From NCBI GenBank assembly GCA_963707075.1, contig CAVPOX010000015.1, positions 372,001 to 436,000 on the forward strand: a stretch of DNA of 64,000 nt. The letters are read 5' to 3'. This DNA comes from CAXMQZ01 sp963707075 (lineage in GTDB: Bacteria > Acidobacteriota > Thermoanaerobaculia > Multivoradales > JAHEKO01). Below are positions 8,074 through 16,467 of the stretch, piece by piece. Below the pieces are notes generated by a model. It searched no databases. It saw only the letters and a list, made by a program, of their open reading frames with translations, and was not told the DNA's origin. Position 1 is the stretch's first letter, and every line of letters starts with the position of its first letter. Both the position numbers and the translations under genes were made by a program.

Positions 8074-9516
8074 ATGAGGAAGATCTTGTTCGCACTGCTG
8101 GCGCTCCTTTTTCTTATTCTCCTGCTATTCCTGATTGCAGTCGCCAGACTGGACTCCGAGGCCCTGGGCGCCAAGGCGCTTGCCCAGATTCATCGTAAGA
8201 CCGGAATCGAGCTACAGGCGGCCAGGATCGCGCTCCATCCACTCAAGGGGCTGGAGCTCGAAGCGGCGACGGCGAAGGCCGTCGCCAGCGCAGGTACGAT
8301 CAATGCCACGGTCGAGCATTTGCGAATCAAGCATCGACTCCTGCCTCTCCTTTGGGGGCAGGTGGTGATGGATGAGGTGATCTTGCGGCGACCGGTCATC
8401 GAGCTGATCTCGAAGCCGCCCACACGGACTCGACAAGACAGAAAGGAAGCCCGTCAGCGACGCAAGAACAGAGCAGCACAACCGTCGGAGTCCGGGCAGT
8501 CGCCGCTCATGGCTGATGCCGGTCCGGAGTATGAGAAGGGACTCCGGATCTCGATTACCCACCTCGAGATCGACGGGGGCGTATTTTCTGCGCGGACGGT
8601 GGCCAGTGAGGCACCCGATCTCAGCCTCGAGCAGCTGGACTTGACCCTCCAGGAGCTCGAATTCGATCCCGATGCCGAGAGCAGCACGACCGCGGTTTCG
8701 GGCCGAGGAAGATTCTCTACTGGCCGCATCGTCCAGGGAGATTTCGAGGCCATCGAGTCCAGCGGTGACCTGCGGTTGGCGGGCGGTGTCGCGTATGCGG
8801 AGGAGTTGGAGGTGCGTTCGGCGAATGCCGAGCTGATGGTGGAAGAGCTCGAGATTCGGCTGGATCAGGACCCGCCGAGGTACGCGTTGATTGCGGCCGG
8901 TAATCTCGATCTCAACGGGACGCTGGGTGTCGGGCAGGGGGGCAGATTCGGTGCCGTGTCGATCTCTCTCGCCGCGAAGGGCCGGGGTCCGGAGCTCGCC
9001 GCAATGGTCGGGGAGGGGACCCTGACACTCAATGCGGGATCCCTGCCGGGTTTTCCCGCGATGGTCCAGATCGAGGATCTGCTGGGTCGACCCCTGCTCA
9101 CAGGGCGCCAGTACGAGACCACGCTGATCTCCTTCGAGCTTGTCGACAATCAGCTGGTCATCGCTCCGTTCGAGTTGATCGGCGAAGGCGGCAAGGTGGG
9201 CGGCGAGGGTGCGGTGGACATTGGCGGAGTCATGGACTTCGACCTCTATGTCAGCCTGCCTGGCGAGGCCCTGGACGTCGGTGTGGTGGATACGGAGCAC
9301 CTGCGCTCCCTGGAGGATGAACAGGGCATGGTCAGGATTCCCTTCTCCCTCCGGGGGACCTACGAAGACCCGAAGGTGGGGATGGAGTGGGAAGGCATGA
9401 GGGAGCTCGTCAAAGGTGCTGGCCGAAGCTGGGCTGAACGTGCCCTCGAGGGTGCGGCAGAGAAGGCGCGAGAGTGGCTCCGGGAGCAGTCGAAAGAAGC
9501 CGAAGATCCCCACTAG
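8074..9516 (+). CDS. AsmA-like envelope protein
   Basis: This 480-residue protein has one N-terminal membrane helix (residues 4-25) and a long periplasmic part rich in beta strands, as in the AsmA/TamB-related proteins implicated in phospholipid transport and outer-membrane homeostasis. Family-like features are the N-terminal LHPLKGLELEAATAKA segment and the C-terminal PFSLRGTYEDPKVGMEW repeat-type strand. A Lys/Arg-rich linker (residues 110-137) interrupts the chain. It starts 21 bases after the kinase and is probably the last gene of the cluster. Family membership is inferred from layout and repeat pattern rather than a diagnostic catalytic motif. Confidence 0.7.
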   Translation: MRKILFALLALLFLILLLFLIAVARLDSEALGAKALAQIHRKTGIELQAARIALHPLKGLELEAATAKAVASAGTINATVEHLRIKHRLLPLLWGQVVMDEVILRRPVIELISKPPTRTRQDRKEARQRRKNRAAQPSESGQSPLMADAGPEYEKGLRISITHLEIDGGVFSARTVASEAPDLSLEQLDLTLQELEFDPDAESSTTAVSGRGRFSTGRIVQGDFEAIESSGDLRLAGGVAYAEELEVRSANAELMVEELEIRLDQDPPRYALIAAGNLDLNGTLGVGQGGRFGAVSISLAAKGRGPELAAMVGEGTLTLNAGSLPGFPAMVQIEDLLGRPLLTGRQYETTLISFELVDNQLVIAPFELIGEGGKVGGEGAVDIGGVMDFDLYVSLPGEALDVGVVDTEHLRSLEDEQGMVRIPFSLRGTYEDPKVGMEWEGMRELVKGAGRSWAERALEGAAEKAREWLREQSKEAEDPH

Positions 9517-9536
9517 AGATCAGCAAAGATCTCTAG
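9513..9536. terminator. Hairpin between convergent genes, possible bidirectional terminator
   Basis: CTAGAGATC-AGCAAA-GATCTCTAG forms a perfect 9-bp stem with a 6-base loop and includes the TAG stop of the AsmA-like gene. It sits in the 82-bp gap before the end of the topoisomerase gene on the other strand. There is no T-run on either side, so it is not a classical intrinsic terminator; it may act as a pause or 3'-end stabiliser. Confidence 0.45.
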
Positions 9537-9598
9537 CAGCGATGACGACGGCTCAGCGGCAGATAGCGCACCGGCAACTGTGATCTCGACCCCTGGTT

Positions 9599-10747
9599 TC
9601 AGGGCAGGAAGGCGGCTGTGTTGGCCATTTTTCGTGGCAGATACTCATCGATCACGTAGTTGAGCCCGTGCTTGGCCAGGGCCTGCTGTTCGACACGGAC
9701 CCCGAGTTTGATCTGCTGTTGCAGAGCCTTTTGCCACTGCTTGTGATGGATGACAAAGGGATCGTTCTTCAGCGCGTCTTTGGCACGCTTGATGTCTACG
9801 TCCTTCAAGGGATGAGTGGGTAGATCGTATTCCTCGATATCCGAAGGCGTGACGCCCAGAAACCTCGCCTGGGGTACGCAGAAGTATTCGTTGAGGTGCG
9901 CGGCGTTTCCCGAGCCCACCTTCAAGGTTCGATAGATGTTGCTGTACCCGTAGGGGTCGCCATCGACGAAGACGTAAACCGGCAATTTCTTCTCATCGGC
10001 GAGGCGGCGAATGAAGCGGCGGCATGCACGGGTCGGTACGCCACCCATGGATATCAGGATGCAGTTGGCAGTGCGCCAGTAGGCGTGTTTGACCAGGCGC
10101 TGGAACATACCAGCGGTCTCGATGGCCAGGATGAACTGGGCGTTGGTCTCAAAGCCGAGATTTTCCACTGAGATGGGAATCGAATAGGCGCCGCTGCCGA
10201 ACCGGGTGCAGTCGATGCGGAGCTCCTCCCCGGTCTCCCGATCGTAGTCGATGACGGTGAGCTGTCCTGCAACGTCACCGCCTTTTTCTTCGGGGATGAA
10301 TCCCAGTTGCTCGCGGTTGACTCGAAAGAGTGCCTCGACATCCTCCATGATGGCATCGGACTCTGGTTGTTCGTTGAATCGGGCCTCTTCCCAGTTCTTG
10401 CTGACATAGTAAGCTTCCCGTTTGGTCGCGATATCGTCCGTTTCGACGAGCTCCTTGCTCAGCGACATCATGCGGAGTGTCTGGGCAAAGGTCTTCACCG
10501 TGCCGACCGTCAGGGTGCGCTCCTTCTTGCGTCCCTTGAGTTCGAAGTAGCCCTTGCGGGGCTGGTAAATCACATTGGCCAGGCTGCGGATCGGGAACTT
10601 CAGGGATGGCGTCGTGCGTCGCAGGATTTGGCTGTGGATCTGCCTGGCCTCGGCTTCGATCTGATCGACGACACGCTTCGGTGATGGGGTCGAGTCGACT
10701 TTGGATCGCTTGGAACTTGCTGTTCTCTTGGCGGCTCTTCTCGGCAT
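9599..10747 (-). CDS. top6A: DNA topoisomerase VI subunit A (Spo11-like)
   Basis: This is the DNA-cleaving subunit of type IIB topoisomerase, 382 residues, close to the archaeal length. The winged-helix part holds KREAYYVSKN with the predicted catalytic Tyr114 (second of the two). The Toprim domain has Glu210 in AIETAGMF and Asp262/Asp264 in VDGDPYGYSNIY, the metal-binding residues. The N-terminus MPRRAAKRTASSKR is basic. ATG at 10747 is chosen; an alternative at 10786 adds 13 residues, and neither has a clear ribosome binding site. The partner subunit lies at 13425-15029 on the same strand, separated by two unrelated genes, whereas archaeal A and B genes usually adjoin. Confidence 0.93.
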   Translation of the reverse strand: MPRRAAKRTASSKRSKVDSTPSPKRVVDQIEAEARQIHSQILRRTTPSLKFPIRSLANVIYQPRKGYFELKGRKKERTLTVGTVKTFAQTLRMMSLSKELVETDDIATKREAYYVSKNWEEARFNEQPESDAIMEDVEALFRVNREQLGFIPEEKGGDVAGQLTVIDYDRETGEELRIDCTRFGSGAYSIPISVENLGFETNAQFILAIETAGMFQRLVKHAYWRTANCILISMGGVPTRACRRFIRRLADEKKLPVYVFVDGDPYGYSNIYRTLKVGSGNAAHLNEYFCVPQARFLGVTPSDIEEYDLPTHPLKDVDIKRAKDALKNDPFVIHHKQWQKALQQQIKLGVRVEQQALAKHGLNYVIDEYLPRKMANTAAFLP

Positions 10748-10840
10748 CCGGAGATCATAGATCACAATGGTGGGCGGGGTCACCATTCGGAGCCCATGAA
10801 CGATCTGCGCGCAGTCCGGGTCGGTGAAGAGCTGAAGAAT

Positions 10841-10869
10841 TTGACAGTTGTCGTAGCAATGTATAGAAT
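10841..10869 (+). promoter_or_regulatory. Sigma-70-type promoter of the SRPBCC-epimerase gene
   Basis: A perfect TTGACA (10841-10846) is followed after 17 bases by TAGAAT (10864-10869), one base from the -10 consensus. The predicted start is near 10876, 35 bases before the ATG at 10911. The candidate operator TGAACGTTTTAAC lies just downstream of the predicted start, where a bound repressor would block transcription. Confidence 0.65.
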
Positions 10870-10879
10870 CTGAATGTTT

Positions 10880-10892
10880 TGAACGTTTTAAC
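10880..10892. promoter_or_regulatory. Candidate operator shared with the MerR-type gene
   Basis: TGAACGTTTTAAC, just after the predicted start site, matches TGAACGTATTGAC at 13200-13212 at 11 of 13 positions. The second copy lies in front of the CarH-like regulator gene. A near-copy TGAATG occurs at 10871-10876. Shared placement at both ends of the regulator/target pair suggests it is the regulator's binding site. Confidence 0.4.
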
Positions 10893-10910
10893 TTTCTGTC
10901 GAAGAACCAG

Positions 10911-12284
10911 ATGAGTCAATTCGAGTACGCTAGCGTTCTCCAGGCCACGCCGGCCGAGGTGTATGAATGGCACAGTCGGGAAGGTGCTCTCGAACGGCTG
11001 ACGCCTCCCTGGGAGAAGGTCGAGATCGAGGGCCGGGTGACAGGTCTTCGACCCGGTAGCAGGGTCTACCTGCGGCTGAGGCAGGGGCCACTGCGGGTCT
11101 CGTGGGTCGCGGAACACACTGCCGTCGAGCCGAACGTGGCTTTCGCCGATATCCAGGTGGCCGGCCCTTTTCGGAGTTGGGAGCACTGGCACCGTTTCGA
11201 GCCCACCGAGAATGGCGCCTGTCTCCTTCGGGATACCATCCAGTATGAGTTGCCCCTGGGAAGGCTCGGCGGGGCCCTTGGGCAGCGCTACGTCAGCAAG
11301 TCACTGGAAAGAACATTCAGCTACAGACACCGAACGACGGCGGACGACATGAAACTTCATCAAAGGTATTCCGAGAATGGATCACTGCGGGTTGCGGTCA
11401 CTGGGGCAACCGGGTTGGTTGGCTCGGCGCTGACAGCCCTTTTGACGACCGGCGGTCACCGGGTGATTCGGCTGGTGCGATCCACCAGTGACGGTCACGG
11501 TTCGACCGCGCTGTGGGATCCTTACAAGGGACTGCTGGAGCCCGAAAAGCTGGAGGATATCGATGCAGTCGTCCATCTGGCAGGCGAGGGCATCGCCGAC
11601 GGGCGTTGGACAGAGCGCAAGAAAGAGCGCATCCGAGCGAGCCGGGTCGAAGGCACTGCCAATCTGGTTCGATCCCTCATGCAGCTCGAGCGTCCCCCGC
11701 AGGTCTTTCTGTGCGCTTCGGCCATCGGTATCTACGGGGATCGCGGCGACGAGCTCGTCGACGAGGGTAGCTCGGCCGGGACAGGGTTTCTGACCGATGT
11801 CTGCCTGCAATGGGAGAACGCGGCAGATCTCGCCGCTGAAGCGGGCATGAGGGTCGCCAAGGCAAGGACGGGGATCGTGCTGTCGCCAGCCGGGGGTGCG
11901 CTGGCCAAGATGCTGCCGGCATTCCGGCTAGGCGCGGGAGGCCGTTTGGGGTCAGGTGAGCAGTTCATGAGTTGGATCTCGATCGATGACGCGGCCGCCG
12001 CGCTACTGCATATCCTCATGCATCCCGAACTGAAGGGGCCGGTCAATCTGGTTGCACCCAATCCTGCACGCAACAAGGACTTCACCAAGGCGTTGGCTCA
12101 CGTTCTCGAACGACCTGCGCTGGTGCCCATGCCGGCCTTTGTGGCCAAGGCGATATTCGGGCAGATGGCCGAGGAGGCACTGCTGGCGAGTACACGTGTC
12201 GAGCCCCGTGAACTTTCTGGCTCCGGTTTTGTCTACCGGGATCCTCAGTTGCGCCCTGCTCTCGAGCGCCTGTTGGGTCGTTAG
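10911..12284 (+). CDS. SRPBCC domain fused to TIGR01777-type NAD(P)-dependent epimerase
   Basis: This 457-residue protein joins two domains. Residues 1-150 form an SRPBCC (START-like) ligand-binding domain with the pattern FRSWEHWHRFEPTENGACLL. Residues 157-457 are an extended short-chain dehydrogenase with the NAD(P) motif VTGATGLVGSALT, AVVHLAGEGIADGRW and SAIGIYGDRGDE, typical of the YfcH/TIGR01777 group, whose substrate is not established. A strong sigma-70-type promoter precedes it. The convergent neighbour, ending 5 bases away, is a CarH-like regulator; homologues of this epimerase group often lie in light-responsive loci, so a photo-oxidative or lipid/carotenoid role is a reasonable inference. 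Confidence 0.88.
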   Translation: MSQFEYASVLQATPAEVYEWHSREGALERLTPPWEKVEIEGRVTGLRPGSRVYLRLRQGPLRVSWVAEHTAVEPNVAFADIQVAGPFRSWEHWHRFEPTENGACLLRDTIQYELPLGRLGGALGQRYVSKSLERTFSYRHRTTADDMKLHQRYSENGSLRVAVTGATGLVGSALTALLTTGGHRVIRLVRSTSDGHGSTALWDPYKGLLEPEKLEDIDAVVHLAGEGIADGRWTERKKERIRASRVEGTANLVRSLMQLERPPQVFLCASAIGIYGDRGDELVDEGSSAGTGFLTDVCLQWENAADLAAEAGMRVAKARTGIVLSPAGGALAKMLPAFRLGAGGRLGSGEQFMSWISIDDAAAALLHILMHPELKGPVNLVAPNPARNKDFTKALAHVLERPALVPMPAFVAKAIFGQMAEEALLASTRVEPRELSGSGFVYRDPQLRPALERLLGR

Positions 12285-12288
12285 CGAC

Positions 12289-13179
12289 TCAGGATGTGGC
12301 AGGTCTTTCGGCGCCTACCATCAGTCCTTTGACCATCGCCTCCAGCTCTCGCATGGAGGTGCCGATATGGCAGAAAGTGCTGTCTGGAAGGCGAAGAGCG
12401 CCTGATTGGCTGCCACCGATGACGATGGAAACGCGATTCGGGCTCAACTGTCTGGCCAGGGTCTCCAGCTCATGCTGGAGCTGCGCGGAATCCGCCAGGA
12501 AGCTGACGCTCAGCCAGATGAGTTGTGCCCGGACCGCCTGGCTGGCCAGTAGAAGGGAATGGATTGGTGTATCTGCGCCCAGGTTGACGGCGTTGACGCC
12601 TTGTGACTCCAGCACCGCCGCGGCGCAAAGGGTTGGCAAGATGTAGGGGTCACCGGGCGGTGCTCCCCCCACGCCCGTGGGTGCGTCTTCTGCCCGAGGA
12701 GGGATTAGCATCCGCAGGCGACTGATGGCCGAGATGGCGATTTCGGTCGCACGATGCTCCCAGAAGATGCCGTGATCGTCTTCCCGCCAAAGCACACCGA
12801 GGCGCTTCATGGCGCTACTCAAAGGGCCATCGACAATCTGTGCGACCGTTCGCCCGTTGAGAAACATCGAGAGCACCAGACCCCTTGCCGGGTCAGCCTG
12901 CCCCTCTCGCAGGTAGGTGTAGAGCGACTCGCCTTCGTCGCCACCAGGCGCTTCCAGGCTGACCAGCGAGGCCACATCCGTGAGGCCGATCGACTCGGGG
13001 TTGACCAGGGTCGCCTGGGACTCGCGAAGGTAGCGCACCGCTTCGTTGATCGGAATGCGCCGATGACCGCCAGCCGTTTTGGTGGCATGGACGATGCCGT
13101 TGTCGACCCATCGCTTGACTGACGACTCGCTGACCCCGATGGCGTCCGCGAGCTCCTTGGGGCTGAGCAGTGGCTTCAT
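12289..13179 (-). CDS. MerR-family regulator with CarH/LitR-like cobalamin-binding domain
   Basis: This 296-residue protein has an N-terminal MerR helix-turn-helix (LSPKELADAIGVSESSVKRW, TAGGHRRIP), a helical bundle and a Rossmann-like B12-binding fold (VNAVNLGADTP, IVIGGSQ). In CarH photoreceptors adenosylcobalamin is held by a W-x9-EH motif and by a lower-ligand His in ExHxxG. The first is intact and at the same residue numbers as in Thermus CarH as I recall it (Trp131, Glu141, His142). The second reads D177-P-Y179-I-L-P182, so His is replaced by Tyr. It may bind B12 differently or work without it, like Myxococcus CarA. No ribosome binding site precedes the ATG. Confidence 0.88.
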   Translation of the reverse strand: MKPLLSPKELADAIGVSESSVKRWVDNGIVHATKTAGGHRRIPINEAVRYLRESQATLVNPESIGLTDVASLVSLEAPGGDEGESLYTYLREGQADPARGLVLSMFLNGRTVAQIVDGPLSSAMKRLGVLWREDDHGIFWEHRATEIAISAISRLRMLIPPRAEDAPTGVGGAPPGDPYILPTLCAAAVLESQGVNAVNLGADTPIHSLLLASQAVRAQLIWLSVSFLADSAQLQHELETLARQLSPNRVSIVIGGSQSGALRLPDSTFCHIGTSMRELEAMVKGLMVGAERPATS

Positions 13180-13181
13180 GA

Positions 13182-13212
13182 TGAACGATATGGTAGTTAT
13201 GAACGTATTGAC
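13182..13212. promoter_or_regulatory. Direct repeats upstream of the CarH-like regulator gene
   Basis: TGAACG occurs at 13182-13187 and again at 13200-13205, an 18-bp period. The second copy extends to TGAACGTATTGAC, which resembles the element downstream of the epimerase promoter at 10880. The sites lie 3-33 bases upstream of the regulator's ATG, suitable for autoregulation. No confident -35/-10 pair was found here. Confidence 0.4.
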
Positions 13213-13424
13213 AGAAACGACATGCTGCCATTAAGCGCAGTGCAAGTCAATAGCGAGGGCCATCTGATTCCAGGTCGGTTCGCTATCGCGCGAGAGCGCA
13301 GTCTTGTTGTGGACGTTTTTATGCCTGGAAAACCGAGCCAGGAGAATACCGTACAGCAAGCGGCGGTAGCCCGGTCGAGCTTTTTGCCGTTCGACCGCGA
13401 TCCAGCGCAGCGCGGCGATCGGTT

Positions 13425-15029
13425 TCAGGTCTTGCGACTTCGCGACAGAGTGTTGCTCAGGGTGTCGACCAGCTTGGTCTCCTGGGCATCGGTCAGGTCC
13501 AGGATGTCCTTCAGGGCGATACCGATGTGGGGAATGTAGCGCTCGATAAAGGCCTGTTTCCTGGCGGCATCCTGTCGCTTGCGATCCTGACGAATATGTT
13601 GTGAGAGCTTTCGACCCACTTCCTGCAGCCCGAGCTTGAGCTCCTTGATGATCTCATCGTAGCCGGCCACCGCTTCCTTGCTCTCGCTGGTAAACGGTAC
13701 CCAGGCGCTGGCAATATGGGCCATCACGACCATCGGGCCGGTCGGCAGGGCACCGCGACTCTGTTGGAGGCCGTAGCTCTTCCAGTTGGTGGTCAGGACA
13801 CTCTTGTGGATCGCGCAGGCACCTTGCTGATAGAGCAGGGGGACACGGTTGGCAAACCTGTAGAGCGTGGCGAGATCGTCAGCGGGAAGCTCGCCGCCAT
13901 AGGCCAAACCGACTTCGACCTGGAAGGGATTACCCCGATAAACCGCGGGCGATCGGGTCACCGCCACAAAGAACTCTGCGTCGATCTGCTGTTCCAGGCT
14001 AGCCAGAATCCTTTCGGCGCCGATGGGGGAGAGGCAGTCCATCGGAGGAGCCGGGATCCTGGTCGACCTGATCGAGGCAATCAGGCGCTCTGCGGCTTCT
14101 GTCGAAACTCTTCGGGGTGAGGTCTGCGGTTGCAGCTGCGCCCCCTCGATGATGCGGGTGGCCAGAGTGGGTCCGACTCGACTGAACTCTGTTTGGAAGA
14201 ATCCTTTGAGTCGGCGTGACCTGGACTCCTTGAGCATGCGCAGCAGAAGGCCGACTTCGACCCCGTAGGGGTGGGGCTGAATCTCGAGGGCTTCGCTTGG
14301 CAGTTCGTGCGAGGCACGTTCGAGGATCACCGGGTCTTCGTCACCGGGAGCCAGAAACCGAATCGCGACGTGCGGGTTGGCCAACGCCGTTTGTCGCAAG
14401 TAGGTTTCCACGCCATGCCGCCCGCGTTTGTAGACCGCTTCGAGCTCTATCTCCACACGCGTGCCATGGGAGATGTCCCATTCGACGGCGTTTTCCTTCT
14501 TGATCACCGGTTGATTGCGCAGGGTGTCGATGACCAGTTCGTAGTGATGCGCCGGTTTGCGACGAGAGACTCGAGTTTCGATGACGATCGGTTTCCCCGT
14601 CGTCAGCTGTCCGTACATGCCGGCAGCGCTGATGCCGATCCCCTGTTGTCCGCGGCTCTGCCGGAGCCGGTGGAACTTGGAACCGTACAGCAGCTTGCCG
14701 AAGATGCGCGGCACCTGGGCCTTGACGATACCTGGGCCGTTGTCGGTGACGATGACGCGAAACCTGTTTTCTGCGACCTGCTCGATGACGATATCGAGAT
14801 CGGGCAGGATCCCCGCCTCTTCACAGGCATCGAGCGAGTTGTCCACCGCTTCCTTGATCGTGGTCAGCAGGGCCTTGGTAGGGCTGTCGAAACCCAGGAG
14901 ATGACGGTTCTTGGTGAAGAACTCGCTGACCGAGATCTCACGTTGCTTGGCCGCCATGCTCTGCGCCGTAGCCCTTCGACGTGGTTTCGAGGTGCTCGTC
15001 TTGCTGGTCATCGCGGCGGATTCTGGCAT
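13425..15029 (-). CDS. top6B: DNA topoisomerase VI subunit B
   Basis: This ATPase subunit has 534 residues, normal for the family. It shows the GHKL ATP-binding boxes: EAVDNSLDACE with Glu60 and Asn64, TDNGPGI (residues 95-101) and GQQGIGISAAGMYGQ (127-141). The transducer domain carries the switch lysine Lys451 in WVPFTSESKEAVAG. Together with subunit A it should relax or decatenate DNA. The start is uncertain: ATG at 15029 or at 15011, both without an obvious ribosome binding site. It is divergent from the sugar kinase gene starting at 15058. A 245-bp gap separates its end from the CarH-like gene; that gap holds the direct repeats at 13182-13212 and no other recognisable feature. Confidence 0.95.
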   Translation of the reverse strand: MPESAAMTSKTSTSKPRRRATAQSMAAKQREISVSEFFTKNRHLLGFDSPTKALLTTIKEAVDNSLDACEEAGILPDLDIVIEQVAENRFRVIVTDNGPGIVKAQVPRIFGKLLYGSKFHRLRQSRGQQGIGISAAGMYGQLTTGKPIVIETRVSRRKPAHHYELVIDTLRNQPVIKKENAVEWDISHGTRVEIELEAVYKRGRHGVETYLRQTALANPHVAIRFLAPGDEDPVILERASHELPSEALEIQPHPYGVEVGLLLRMLKESRSRRLKGFFQTEFSRVGPTLATRIIEGAQLQPQTSPRRVSTEAAERLIASIRSTRIPAPPMDCLSPIGAERILASLEQQIDAEFFVAVTRSPAVYRGNPFQVEVGLAYGGELPADDLATLYRFANRVPLLYQQGACAIHKSVLTTNWKSYGLQQSRGALPTGPMVVMAHIASAWVPFTSESKEAVAGYDEIIKELKLGLQEVGRKLSQHIRQDRKRQDAARKQAFIERYIPHIGIALKDILDLTDAQETKLVDTLSNTLSRSRKT

Positions 15030-15057
15030 CGACCGGCATCAGGCTCAAGTGAGAGAG

Positions 15058-16464
15058 ATGGAATGGAGTCTCGCGTGTTTGCGTCTCGGGGCAAGTGGGA
15101 CAGAATTGGCGCTGATGCGCGCGCTGCGAGATCTCGAAATCGAGCTGCATGTCAGGGAGTCGTCGGGTAGCGAACAGGACAAGAGGCTCCGGCGCCTGGC
15201 TGCAGGCTTGCGAGGGCGGGGAGTCGATCCTGACGACCCGGTCGGTCTGTTCTTCGTACCAGGACGGATCGAGGTGCTCGGCAAGCACACCGACTACGCT
15301 GGGGGGAGAAGTCTGGTTGCCGCCACTGAACAGGGAATCTGGATGGCAGCCAGTCCACGCGCAGATCGTCGAGTCGGCATGTCCGACCTCCGAGCTCGCG
15401 CAACTGCGCGCTTCTCGGTCGATGGAGCTGGAGGTCCGCTGGAGCGTGATTGGACGCTCTATCCCAGGACTGTGGCCAGGCGCATGGTCGAGAACCTGGA
15501 CGACGGTCTGTCTGGTGCCGAGATCGTCTTCGAGAGCAACTTGCCGATGGCTGCCGGGCTCGGCAGCTCGAGCGCCCTGGTGGTGGCGACCTACATGGCT
15601 CTCGCCGCCTGCAACCGACTCCAGGAGCACCCGCGAGTCATCAAGGAGCTGCACAGTCGGGAGCTGCTGGCAGCTTACCTTGGGGCTGTCGAAGCTGGAC
15701 GTGACTTCGCAGCGTTGCAGGGCCAGGGGTGCGGGGTAGGAACCGAAGGTGGCAATCAGGACCACACCGCGATCCTCTGTTGCGGCCGAGGTGAGGTCCG
15801 CCAGTACAGCTACCTGCCGACGCGACTCGAAAGGGTCTCGAGGCTGCCCGAGAGGCTCCGGTTTGCCGTCGCGGTCAGCGGCGTTGTCGCCGAGAAGACG
15901 GGGAAGGCCCAGGACGATTACAATCGGGCTTCACGATTGGCCCGAGAGTTGACCGAGATCTGGATTCGCCGAACTGGACGCGAGTCTCTCTCTCTGGGTG
16001 CGGTCCTGGCGAGCAGTCCCGGCGCGGCGGCCAGATTCGAGGAGCTTTTGATCGACGACGACACCCCGTACAAGGACGCGCTGCTGGAAAGGCTCCGTCA
16101 CTTCGCCACTGAGAGCGAAGAGATCGTGCCCGGCGCTGCCCGGGCTCTCGAGTCCGGTGATCTTGGCGCGTTCGGCGAGTGGGTGGATCGGTCGCAGGCG
16201 CTGGCCACGCGTCTGCTGCACAATCAAATCGACGAGACAGTATGGTTGGCGGCGGCGGCACGAGAGCTCGGAGCGGTCGCGGCGTCGGCTTTCGGCGCCG
16301 GCTACGGAGGCTCAGTGTGGGCTCTGGTGACGGAGGAGAATCAAGCAGGCTTTCTCGACCGATGGTCGGCGGGATACGCCAGGCGGTTTCCCGCCAGGAT
16401 GGCGGCTTCGGAATTCATCTGGACCGGTGCCGGCGGCGCGGCCGTCGAGCTCCAGGGGAGGTAG
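15058..16464 (+). CDS. GHMP-family sugar kinase, galactokinase-like
   Basis: This 468-residue protein is longer than a typical galactokinase (about 380-400). It has PGRIEVLGKHTDY (residues 68-80), the ATP loop LPMAAGLGSSSALVV (162-176), GGNQDH with the likely catalytic Asp235, and GAGYGGS (414-420). The first motif is normally GEHTDY; Lys replaces the Glu that helps bind sugar, which hints at a different substrate. ATG at 15058 follows GTGAGAGAG and avoids overlapping the divergent topoisomerase gene; a longer in-frame reading back to 14911 is rejected for that reason. The next genes encode a symporter and a GH109-like enzyme, so galactose or N-acetylgalactosamine phosphorylation is a plausible role. 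Confidence 0.85.
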   Translation: MEWSLACLRLGASGTELALMRALRDLEIELHVRESSGSEQDKRLRRLAAGLRGRGVDPDDPVGLFFVPGRIEVLGKHTDYAGGRSLVAATEQGIWMAASPRADRRVGMSDLRARATARFSVDGAGGPLERDWTLYPRTVARRMVENLDDGLSGAEIVFESNLPMAAGLGSSSALVVATYMALAACNRLQEHPRVIKELHSRELLAAYLGAVEAGRDFAALQGQGCGVGTEGGNQDHTAILCCGRGEVRQYSYLPTRLERVSRLPERLRFAVAVSGVVAEKTGKAQDDYNRASRLARELTEIWIRRTGRESLSLGAVLASSPGAAARFEELLIDDDTPYKDALLERLRHFATESEEIVPGAARALESGDLGAFGEWVDRSQALATRLLHNQIDETVWLAAAARELGAVAASAFGAGYGGSVWALVTEENQAGFLDRWSAGYARRFPARMAASEFIWTGAGGAAVELQGR

Positions 16465-16467
16465 AGG

